Shown here: piece by piece, positions 10,053-19,959 of the stretch
Layout: each line of letters begins with the position of its first letter
Numbering within the stretch: position 1 is the first letter of the stretch
Source of the DNA: Pyrenophora tritici-repentis
Lineage: Eukaryota > Ascomycota > Dothideomycetes > Pleosporales > Pleosporaceae
Direction: 5' to 3'
DNA length: 64,000 nucleotides
NCBI RefSeq assembly: GCF_003171515.1
Contig: NC_089395.1
Coordinates: forward strand, 2,294,001-2,358,000
Position numbers and translations under genes: made by a program
The notes under the pieces: generated by a model
The model's database searches: none
Told to the model about the DNA's origin: nothing
What the model saw: only the letters and a program-made list of their open reading frames with translations

Positions 10053-12332
10053 GCTGAACCATGCGCCATACATGGCCCACAAATGCTATCAGCCTAATTG
10101 GCGTATGAAGGTGTACGTTTTGAGTCAAATCAGGCAGAATTGAGAAGTTCAGAAGGCTAAAACGCTGGCTGCAGCTTCACCTGAGCAGCTTCCTCGACGA
10201 CACAGATAATGTGTATAAGGAAAACAGAGATCTGCAATATGGGTTGACCTAGACATTTTACGATCATGAGAATAAGAATAGAGGTACAATCTTATGGAAT
10301 TGCCCTTCTCTTTTGTCCATCTTCTAAGCTGGAGCGATTTTGTTAGTAGAGAGCTATTTTTGAAGCACTAACTGGTAGTTACTGACGTTTGCTTTTTATT
10401 TATATGCGTGAATCATTCTCGCGCACACAAGCTTTTTAGAAAGCTGAAAAAAATAACTGCAAATTACGTACCTAGATATATCTAGCGCCCACGAGCTCAA
10501 TATGCTTACAATCTACCCGACCGGGCCGTCAGCGACTTACGCATACACGCATACACATGCATAAAAATGCTAAGATTATGCACGTGGGATCTCCTAATAG
10601 CTTTATTGAACAAGTAAAATCGCGATATAGCTCTGAATTCCCTGGGATCATCTGTTTCCCAAAGTGGGGATACCCGTGGACAGCTTGTTGTCGACGAACG
10701 TTATCAACTGTTCAGCCGTAGTTTTCAGCTGAACATCCCGCATGTTCCCAATGCGCCCAAGATACGCCACACGAAAACAAGCAATGTTTTTTGAATCTCA
10801 GTACGAAGTTGAACAGTTCGCTATCTAGCTGACTCCCTTCTGGCCTATCGCTTTTATGCCCTCATCACATCATATAGATTTACGTACCCCGCAAGGGCAC
10901 AATCTGTCGAGGAACAGAGATCGAAAAGCCGACATCAGACTGTGGAGTATTCAAATAGAATTCTATCACAAGGCGGAGAAAGCAAATTCACGTTGACGAG
11001 AAATGCAGTACCAAGGATGAAGGTAGGGGCCACAAATCAATCGTGCATGATCCACTCGTCCATGCTACTAGCAAGATCTACGTTCGCACAGTCTATACAA
11101 GTTGCTAGAATCGGAGTTGATGGCCAAGTCTCAGCGTGCCTGAACCTGAAAGAAAAGGCGCAGAACAAAGTCGAGTGCTGAGCGAAGTCGAACACAGAGA
11201 GAACGCGTTATTGCTTGTCATTGTACGATTGTACGCTTATTCAAAGAAGTTCCTCCAGCCGGTACAATGATTGCCTTCTTCTACAATGCTATGCTATCCG
11301 GTCTTCGTTCGGTTGTGACAGAGATGAATACTAGCAGTCATCGGGTACCGCTGCATTGAGCTGAGAGCAAAAACAAGTAGGCACGACTCTACACGAGATT
11401 GTCAGCCCTAAACGTCCAACAATATGATATTAGTGAGATTCTTCCCACGACTTACCCTCGGTTGGCTGTGTAAAGGAAGAAGTTATCGCTTTTGGCAGAC
11501 TGGTGAAGGAGCTTTCGGCACGCGGCTTTACTATCGCAGTAGACAAGACGTCAACAACTGCATATGAGAACTGCGTCGATTGTCCTACGGAGTAGATACA
11601 CAAGGTTATATACATAAGATATGCGTAAGCACATAACGGCAAAGGAGTGAAAGTGAAGGTTGTAGAACATTCGGCCAAGAAGCATCGGGCCGATTCCAAG
11701 AAGGGTAGTCCTGAATGGCAACATTTACAGTCCTGACCGTCGTATTGGTTCACACAGTATTGGGCGTTGTTGGAGCTTACAATACTGCAATGAACCGGCA
11801 CAGCATTGCTTGTCCGGAACTACCGCCTGGCGCGCTACTACGGTCGAGAGGAGTACAGCCACAGTGGCAATAAAAGTAAGCTTTGCCGTTGTAGACAAGA
11901 GTGGTTGTTCGGTCTTAGTCCCAAGCGATAGTGTGTCGTTTTTGTGCCTGAAGTGGCGTGACGATCTTAGATGGTCGAATTTGGTGGAGAGATGGAATAC
12001 CGCTGGCTGCCGGTGCAGATGCAGGTGCTACTACTCATAACATAGATATTTTCTTTCACGTGCTCGCGAACCAGAATAGCCTCATGTAACATTAATTGAC
12101 ACCCAGGCATATATAAGACGTCATATGTAAGACAGATACGAGATGAAGAGGCGGTCGGCGTTCAAAACTGGATAAATCGCGGCTGAGGCAGTAAATGGTC
12201 GATAGTAGCTAACATGCTACATGCTCAATGTGAAGGTGGGCCAGCACATATTAGAGGCCATTTCCTGGGCTCATTTCGAGATCCACATGAACTGGAAATA
12301 GAGTAAGTTGTGTAACCACCCTATTTTGCTGA
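10053..12332. other. Gene-poor stretch between the foldback MITE and the nested hAT
   Basis: About 2.3 kb with no intact gene I can support. It contains scattered short open frames and one decayed small-secreted-protein-like frame (separate entry at 11430-11890). No LTRs or further inverted repeats recognised. Confidence 0.35.
11430..11890 (-). pseudogene. Possible decayed small Cys-rich secreted protein
   Basis: Read leftwards, one frame gives a hydrophobic leader (LTFIATVAVLLSTVVA) followed by DKQCCAGSLQYC. The neighbouring frame then gives SSNNAQYCVNQYDGQDCKCC, so a Cys-rich protein seems split by a +1 shift near 11780. I find no good start codon for the leader and no intron that restores the frame. 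The pattern suggests a degenerate secreted protein but is weak. Confidence 0.2.
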
Positions 12333-12582
12333 GTGTTGTGCAGGCATTCCAACAAGCGAGCCAGATCAAGCGCTTGACTTGACCGGCTTGAAGCTTGATT
12401 GTTCCCTCAAGTCAAGCTGCCTCATAGTAATTAACAAGCCAAGTCAAGCTGAGGAGGAAGCCGGCTTGAGTAGCTTGGTCAGCTTGAGCGGGGAAGAGGC
12501 AGCAGCTAGCTGCTGGTGAGGCTGCTGGTTTTGCAGTAGGAGCGATCTCGTGATAGTTTTTTAGTGTTGTAAACGTAGCTTA

Positions 12583-14726
12583 CAGTCCGTGCGCACCCAA
12601 CGAGCCAGTTCAGCCAACGAGCCACCCCAACCCCCGCTGCCTCATGAACCCACCCAACTGCGACGCGTCATAACTCTACAACCATGGACCCGATTCAAGA
12701 AGCGATTGAATATATCGAATCGCGTGGGGCTGGAGATAAATTCTCGTACCGCCAAGTTGCAAAAATATTCGGAGTTGATCGAACGACGCTGTCGCGAAGG
12801 CACTGGGGCGCACAGCAACCCCGGGGCACAGAGGCGGCCGAACATCGACGAAACCTTAACCCACAACAAGAGGATGAGCTTATCGGATACATAGAAGGGA
12901 CTACAAGAGACGGCGTACCACCTACAAGGAGTATTTTGAGAAATTTCGGCAGCGCGGTTGCGCAGCATGAGGTTTCGGATAGCTAGGTTACCCGGTTTTA
13001 ACAACGTCATCCCGACGAGCTTATCACCAAATAGGACACCGGTATGGATCGTGAGCGTCACTTAGCTGACAACAAGCGTAAATACGAGTTGTACTTCAAC
13101 TTGCTGCACTCTAAGATGCGAGAACATGGGATTGAAGAGCGCAACACGTACAATAGGGATGAGAAGGGCTTCTTTGTTGGTATCGCCCACCGCAGGAAGA
13201 GGATCTTCTCTAAGGCAGTTTATGAGTCAAAGGAGCGTACCGCGGCGATGAGAGATAGTAACAGAGAATAGGTAACGCTGCTGGCTTGCGTATGCGCTTC
13301 TGGAGAGGCATTGCCGCCCGCTCTCATCTACTAGGGCATCTCTAGGGTTCAATTAAGCTAGGTTGACGACCTGTTGGCCGAAAAATACTAGGTTTTCGTA
13401 TCCCACTCAGCTTTGGGATGGTTAAATAATAATTTAAGACTTGCCTAGCTTTAACAGGTCTTCGAACGCTATACAGCAGCCAAAGCTCGCCGGCAATAGC
13501 GCCTTCTAATCCTTGACGGCCACGCCAGCCACCTCACGCCCGATTTTTTGGAGTATTGTGAAGCCAAACGCATTATAGTTATAGTGTATCCACTACATTC
13601 TACACACAGTTTGCAGCCGTTGGATGTCGTGCTCTTTTCGCCGCTTTCGAAGCACTACACCGAGGAGCTTACCTAACGCCTCTAGCGAACCTAAGGCCTC
13701 TTAAGGATTACTAAACGCGACTTCTACAGCAACTTTTGGCCGGCTTAGAGCTCTATAATAACTCACGATCTTATATTAAAGAGTTTTTAAAGCTACAGGC
13801 GTATAGCTGATGGACGCAGACCCGGTACTTCAACGCTTCAACAACCAACCACAACAATAAGATGACGAGCCAGGAATTGGAGAGCAAGGCGATAGCGATA
13901 CCTAGCCTTAACTGCGCAAAATTTTTAACGCTGCGGTGGCTGACAAGGCCAAATTTAAAGCTAAACGGCTGTCCTAAGGCCTACACTCGCTGCAGGTTAA
14001 CAACGAGCTTTTCCGCCTCCAAAACGCGGAGCTACGCGCTGAACTCAACCTTATAAGGTCCCGCCCGTCTAAATCAACAACACTGACTACTCAAGAGGGC
14101 GACAATTGGCACGGCGGAGCTGTATTCTACAGTCCTAGGAAGCTTGCCAGCGTCCGCGCGCGCAAGGCCGCAGAACTGGACGAAGCCGCGGAGCTACAAC
14201 TCCAAAAAGCTCGCGATAGAGAGAGAAAAGCAGCAGAAGCTGCTAAGAAAAAGCGCTCTCAAGAAGCTGCAAAGGTGGCTCGACAACAAGCCAAAATTGA
14301 GAGGGATGCCAAGCAGTTACGGCAGCGTGAGGAGAAAGCTGCCGAACGGGCACTTAAAAAGCAACAACAACAAGCTGCAACCGCTTAAAAAAGTCGCGAT
14401 ACAGCAAATAAGCGTAAGCGAGAAGCCTTACATAAACTAGCAAAAAACCGACAAAGCGTCGTCGTGTTGTTGCTCCATTAAGTCGGGTTGACGCTGGTCG
14501 GCCTGAGGCGCCCTCCCCACCCAGATTTGGCCTGCGCGAGCGCCAACTTAAGACACCAGCGAGATACAAGTAGTGCAAACGCTTTAGTAGCGTCAATATA
14601 TTAATATCCCCCAAAATCTCACGATAATAGCTTTTGTGGGTGGCTCAATAACCTCATCTTTTTTGTCGTCTGATCTTGTTGGGGTGGCTCGTTGGCTGAA
14701 CTGGCTCGTTGGGTGCGCACGGACTG
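12583..14726 (+). mobile_element. pogo-like DNA transposon B (2144 bp), degenerate, inside the hAT
   Basis: Inverted repeats of about 50 bp start CAGTCCGTGCGCACCCAAC. TA lies at 12581-12582 and 14727-14728. The right-hand TA is shared with the left side of element C, which starts at 14729, so the two elements abut across a single TA. Confidence 0.92.
12684..14573 (+). pseudogene. Degenerate pogo transposase (element B)
   Basis: Starts MDPIQEAIEYIESRG, parallel to the intact element C protein (MDPIQAAIEDIE). The helix-turn-helix (FSYRQVAKIFGVDRTTLSRRH) is clear, and a C-terminal ARYK ending is recognisable before the TAG at 14571-14573. Between them are many stops and shifts. Several stops are TAG exactly where the intact relative has Trp (after S at about 12985, after K at about 13031, and near 13270 and 13355). 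TGG-to-TAG changes are what repeat-induced point mutation (RIP) produces. Not functional. Confidence 0.88.
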
Positions 14727-14728
14727 TA

Positions 14729-16835
14729 ACGTGTCCGTGCGCGTGATGCGCGGATTCGCGTGATGCGCGGGGAACACCATATCCACTACTTCAAAAATGA
14801 AGCTATTAAGCCACGTATATAAGCTGTTATTATACGAATTTATAGAGGGGGAGTAATTAGATGCTTGCGATCAACTTGTACTATCTATATTTTGATGGGA
14901 GGTTGACGTTGCGGCCACGTGATGTGAGCTTTGATGGAGGAGCTGGAGGCTCTTCTTGAACTTGAGCACCAGCGCGAGCAGCCTCAACGCGTTTTTGACG
15001 CTTGTTGTTCGATGAGGTAGCTGCTGAAGCTCTCCTCTTTCCCTTTTGGGGTAGTTGTATAGCTTTAGCAGCGTCTCTCTCCTCCTTCTGGCGCGCGCGT
15101 TCAGCTGCTTTCTCAGCTCGCTCAAGCTCCCTCATCTCCTTGAGTCTCTGCCTCTCCACACGCCTCTCCTCGAGCTCATCTTGACGCTGCAGTCGAGCCT
15201 CCTCGCGCTGCTTCTTGGACCGTGCTTTTTGGAGTTTCTCCTCCGTCTCATCTCGCTCCCGTACTGCTTCTCTAGCTCGAGCCTCACGCAGCTTGCGAGG
15301 AGACCAGAAGACAGAGCCACCGTGATACTCCTGGCGCTGTTGAAGGTCAAGAGCTTTGCCCTTCTTCCTGTGCTTCTTTTTATGTTGAAGAGCCTCCTTT
15401 AAGCCCTCGTTCTCATGCTTTAAAAGCTCATACTGCACAGAGAGATGGTGAACGCTTGAGCGCAGCTTTCTTGCCTCATACTGATGGCTATCATTAACAG
15501 CAGCTCGTACTAGCCGATCGAGCTTTCTCCAGTCATGATCAGAGAGCCCTGACGATGAGCTTCTCTCAGCTTCTGGCGTGCTAGCAAATCTACGAAGGAT
15601 AACGTTGGCATCCATCGGCCAGATCCCAGTGGCTTCGAAGGCCTTCAATATGAGGCTCTCTGTGAAGGAGGATATCCAGGCGCTCCAGAAGAGCGGGAAG
15701 AAGTCCCCTTTCTTGATTGGAATAAGGCCTTGAGCCTTATGGAGATGGTTAGTGAGCTCGTTAGAGTAGGCTTGAGAGAGTGGCTTGAACAGCACTACAT
15801 CTAGCGGCTGGAGCGTATGGGTCGAATGGGGAGGAAGGATCATGAGGAGGATCCTATGGCGATCGCAGTACTTAATAAACTCCATCGTGAGGTGAGATCC
15901 ATGGCCATCAAGGATGAGCAATCTCCATCTACCTGATCGTTGCTTTGTAGAGCGATCAAACACCTGCTCCAGCCAAGCTAGGCCTACGTTATCATTTGAC
16001 CAGCCTGTTGGAGATGATGAGACAAAGACCTCATGTTCTCCTGCCTTGATATCTTCTACCCAACTCGATCGTATAGCTCCATTTTTAGCTGCGTAGATAA
16101 GGGCTGGAGGCAGCGAGCTCCCATCAGCGCAGCAGCAGGCCAGGACTGTCAGAAACTCGCGTGATCCATCCTGGAGAGATGCTCGAACCTCCTTCTTCTC
16201 CCATTGACGCCTGCTGAATATCCTCTTACTTCTGCCTATCAAGCCAATTAAGAAGCCCTTCTCATCCATATTGTATATATCTCGAGCCTCTAGGTGATAT
16301 TCGGTGATCTTTCGATGCAGCAGCTCGAAGTAGAGTCTATACTTTGACTCAGAATCAGCCAGGTGGCGCGTACGATCCATGGCGCTGGTCCACTTTGAGA
16401 TGAGATGGATCTCGTGTCGGTTGATGAAGCGAGTAACCCAGCTCTCGCTGAGCTGCTGATGGGCTACTTCTGATGAGAAATTCCTGATCATCTCTCGTGT
16501 AGGAGGAATGCCTCGCTTTGTGAGCTTTTCGATATATCTCACAAGCTCTAGCTCTTGTTGTGGGTTGAGTTTCTGCTGGTTGAAGTTCTTGTCTCTTTCT
16601 GAGCTTGTCTGGCCCTGGTGCCTTCGGGTCAACGTAGATCTCACAACACCATGCTTAGCAGCAATTTTAGTATACGAGAACTGTTCTCCTGGCTCTAGAT
16701 TTTCAATATCTTCAATCGCAGCTTGAATTGGGTCCATATTGGTGGAGTTAACGTGTGTTGAAGGTGAAGGGGTTTGACGTGTTTTGGTGTTCCCCGCGCA
16801 TCACGCGAATCCGCGCATCACGCGCACGGACACGT
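14729..16835 (-). mobile_element. pogo-like DNA transposon C (2107 bp), apparently intact
   Basis: Inverted repeats of about 50 bp start ACGTGTCCGTGCGCGTGAT and are perfect by inspection. TA lies at 14727-14728 and 16836-16837. It carries an uninterrupted transposase, so it is a candidate autonomous element. It sits immediately next to element B, using B's flanking TA as its target. Confidence 0.94.
14881..16737 (-). CDS. pogo-type DDE transposase, intact, 618 aa
   Basis: Cut-and-paste transposase. Order of parts: N-terminal helix-turn-helix (QFSYTKIAAKHGVVRSTLTRRH, about residues 18-40); CENP-B-type DNA-binding domain ending SESWVTRFINRH; DDE_1 catalytic core with Asp in YNMDEKGFLIG, Asp in LLILDGHGSH and Asp in HTLQPLDVVLFKPL; then a long Glu/Arg/Lys coiled region from about residue 480; and a basic tail ending KYR. 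It fills the element and has a normal start and stop with no interruption, unlike elements A and B. No introns needed. Possible source of transposase for element A-type ends. Confidence 0.93.
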   Translation of the reverse strand: MDPIQAAIEDIENLEPGEQFSYTKIAAKHGVVRSTLTRRHQGQTSSERDKNFNQQKLNPQQELELVRYIEKLTKRGIPPTREMIRNFSSEVAHQQLSESWVTRFINRHEIHLISKWTSAMDRTRHLADSESKYRLYFELLHRKITEYHLEARDIYNMDEKGFLIGLIGRSKRIFSRRQWEKKEVRASLQDGSREFLTVLACCCADGSSLPPALIYAAKNGAIRSSWVEDIKAGEHEVFVSSSPTGWSNDNVGLAWLEQVFDRSTKQRSGRWRLLILDGHGSHLTMEFIKYCDRHRILLMILPPHSTHTLQPLDVVLFKPLSQAYSNELTNHLHKAQGLIPIKKGDFFPLFWSAWISSFTESLILKAFEATGIWPMDANVILRRFASTPEAERSSSSGLSDHDWRKLDRLVRAAVNDSHQYEARKLRSSVHHLSVQYELLKHENEGLKEALQHKKKHRKKGKALDLQQRQEYHGGSVFWSPRKLREARAREAVRERDETEEKLQKARSKKQREEARLQRQDELEERRVERQRLKEMRELERAEKAAERARQKEERDAAKAIQLPQKGKRRASAATSSNNKRQKRVEAARAGAQVQEEPPAPPSKLTSRGRNVNLPSKYR

Positions 16836-16837
16836 TA

Positions 16838-17733
16838 CAGTAGTAAGCGATCTATGTAACCTCACGCCGTGCATAGCATGCTCTATCCTATATTTTCTAC
16901 TACTATTAGCCTTGTATACTACGCTTTTAGTGTCGCTTTTTTACTTAGACCTTCGTCCTACACTTCTTATTGTTACTATACTCTCGTACTACGAGCAGCG
17001 CGTTAAAGCGTACGAGGCGGTAGACTACAACGCGCACAATAAGGCGCCTAAGGACCATCTCGCCATTAACTTACGTGCCGCGTGGGCTAAAATCAGCGAG
17101 TATTACGACAAGTTAGACGACTCGCCGGCGTACTACGCTGCTACAATACTCTATCCGTACTACAAAACGTACTGTGACACTGTCTGGAGCGATAAACCTG
17201 AGTAGCTCATCGCTAATAACTGCAACTTTCGCGCCCTTTAGCATCTATATAGCGCCTCACCGCGCAAGGTGAGGCGCCCTAAGGTCCTTACGAGCGACAT
17301 GGACGACGCGATTGACGGCCTTATTAACCCTAGCGCCTCCATCAACAACACTATAGACGACGACGAGTTCGAGCGGTGGAAGCGTAGCGAGCCGCGCGCG
17401 GAGAAGGGTAGCAATCACGCAAACAACCCTATTAAATACTGGGTAGAGCTACGCGATCGCTACCCTAACCTTAGCAAGCTCGCGCTCGACGTACTCTCTA
17501 TCCCAGCCTTAAGCTGCGAGTGTGAGCGCCTGTTTAGTGAGCTTGGCGACCTCCTCGAGCCGCGTCGCCGCGCTATAAAACCGCAACTTCTGGCGGCTAC
17601 ACAGTGCGTAAGACGGTGGCAAAGAGCCGGCTTAGGCGACTCCGAGGTCGCGGCTAAGTCGACGACGACGGACGACGAGATAGAGCTTTTGTACGACCTT
17701 AGTAGCTGGGGTGGCGACTATCACGAGACTTAA
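16838..17733 (+). pseudogene. hAT transposase, C-terminal remnant
   Basis: Two frames on either side of stops near 17203-17250. The first gives LRAAWAKISEYYDKLDDSPAY and the second the hAT dimerisation domain, NPIKYWVELRDRYPNLSKLA followed by ALSCECERLFSELGDLL (about 17430-17560). The N-terminal half is missing. Stops such as TAG after DKPE fall where Trp is expected in hAT proteins, consistent with RIP-like decay. Confidence 0.8.
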
Positions 17734-19679
17734 TACTAAGAAATTTTATAGTATAGACTATCAAGCTATCAAGTCAAGCCTCAAGCAAGCTACCTATCTC
17801 AGCTTGATTATGTGATCAAGTCAAGCTGCTCACCATCTCATCAAGCTTCACTCGAGCCAGTCAGCCGGCTTGACTTGACTTGCTTGTTGGAAAGTCTGGT
17901 GTTGTGAGGCTGGAGAAGATGATCATGGCAGATTGCAACGAGCCGCTTCCACTTCGCTTCGATTCGGTCCGCCAGAACGCAGAATTAGAACACGAACGAC
18001 AACCACACCCACGGTCCACGGTCTAAGCTTTGGGATGTCCTTGCGATACGAATCTCACCAACTCAACTCTTTGCATGCCGAGCTACTGCGGGTAGGACTA
18101 TAATAAGGAACAAACTACAGGGTATTACGAGATAAGTCAATACGCCATCGTATCGTCCCATCCTCGTCTCTGAACCAGCCAATTCGCGTCAAGACCTTGT
18201 CCTCCTTGATTATGGTGTCCATGCCCTTTTCTCTAATCACTGCGAGTAGACGTTCGCTACCAGCGATGAGAACCAGCACGTCGGCAATGCATTCCACATT
18301 CCGCATCATTCCGCCATAGTACCTTCTTTGTACAGATGCGAGAATGATGATGGTGATGATGAGCCATATCAAAATACTTGTGGCTAGCCAAAAGGCGACA
18401 GGATTCATCGTGAGCACTTCAACCCGGGTGGTTGTTGTAGCTGTCGTTGTGGCACTAGTATTACGGACGATGTCCTGAAACTTTGGAGCTACAGAGCCGT
18501 CAGGAGTGTATTGAGTCGGCATGTCGCGCATTGGGGTATTGACTTTGAGGTCCATGCCCCTGGGTTGATAAACGTTGCCGCCATGCTCGCGAGATAGGTT
18601 GTTGCTGGCAAAGTGCTGGAAGAAGGTTGAAAAGATCTTTTGGGATGTTTGAGCTAAGACTTCAGGATCCAGTAGGGCGGTGGGGCTAAATCCTACTTGT
18701 GCATAAGCGGCGTAGGACATGAAATCGAGGTTGAGGCCTGTTGTGTTGTCTTGCATGTTGAAGACCTTGTCCCGTAGACTTTCTCCCAAAGAGCTGCTTT
18801 GATAGCTGCCATTAGGAGCCTCCAAGCCAGCGAGAATGATATCTGCGGCGTTCAAGATTGATTTCATGAAGAATGACCCGTAGCTTTATGCTATGTTAGA
18901 TGGCACAAATTCTATGTCTAGAGCTCAACTCACCTTATGGTAACATCGAAATTGTAAACATAGCTCGGCCTACTGCCATTCCGGTAATTCGAAGTGTACG
19001 AACCGTTGTATCGACCGTCTTCAGAGAAATTACGCCATTGGAATGCATCAGACCAAGCCACATCTTCTCGAAGAGGAGTATCAAGAATGCGATGATGCTG
19101 TACTACACCCGTACTAGGCTCGACCGTAACTTCCGCTCGGCTTGATTCAAAGGTGGGCATGCAATTCAATGCTTGTATAGCAGGTGGCTCGGAAAAGTAG
19201 AGCATTTCGATGGGTGGCTCCGTTGTCCTTTCGAAATCTATGGGGCCTCGTATCCATTGGACTGTAAAATTCCCGGTGGTACTAATCAGGGTAGAAGTGT
19301 TACCATAAAGAGAATATCTTCCCGACCAATCCTCCGTCCAATAAGCAATTATGGATGAATTATCCGGTGCGTTTTCCGTGATATCAGCGCAGCATTGTGC
19401 TGAATCCGCTCGAGCAGTGAGGTAAATTGTGTAATTGCCGTCCCGAACCAGTTTCTTTGGCATGTAGTATTTATGTAATCCGGTGAAGTTGTTCATTGCC
19501 GAACTTTCGTTCTGCACATCAGACCAAAGGGCTATATTGCTGGGCCAGTCAACGGCACTGCAGTACAAACGAGCGCGAATTGCAGATGTCTGTACTGTCA
19601 GATTTTTCAACGGACGATTGTCTCCAAAGACATCTGAAACGGATACAGGCACAAAGCTCCAATCATCTTGACTCCATTC

Positions 19680-19835
19680 TGTAACGGTTTGGGCCATGCC
19701 AAGACCTATTCTGGTACAAGTTGGGTACTGCTCTCGCTACCACACTTCGTACATCCCACATTCATATATATAGCTGCCCTCCTTCATAGCTACTCCGACA
19801 ATGCAATCCCCCTCTTCCTCGTTCCCACCGCTACA
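19680..19835 (+). repeat. 5' LTR of the Copia element
   Basis: 156 bp, starts TGTAACGGTTTGGGCC and ends CCGCTACA. Matches the 3' LTR base for base by inspection. Confidence 0.95.
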
Positions 19836-19959
19836 GTTATGAGCCCGGCTTGCCGTTAATCGACTGCATTCACATCCCGCTTTAGTTAAGACTTACTGTT
19901 ATAATTAGTCTAACAGTAGACGTCTATCTTAACGACAGCAGTTATCATCAGCTATCGCC

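Larger units (their letters stand above)
12341..17898 (+). mobile_element. Relic hAT transposon with two nested pogo elements
   Basis: Imperfect terminal repeats read inward CAGGCATTCCAACAAGC (left) and CAGACTTTCCAACAAGC (right). Perfect 8-bp target duplications, GTGTTGTG, flank it at 12333-12340 and 17899-17906. Subterminal regions at both ends are full of CAAGTCAAGC / GCTTGACTTG repeats. Without the two pogo insertions only about 1.3 kb of hAT remains, so most of the transposase gene has been lost; only its C-terminal part survives on the right. Confidence 0.9.

Noticed and set aside
18930..19697. Separate 255-codon gene left of the Copia
   Set aside because: Continuation of DUF3433 exon 3 after the insertion; its first codons lie in the LTR.
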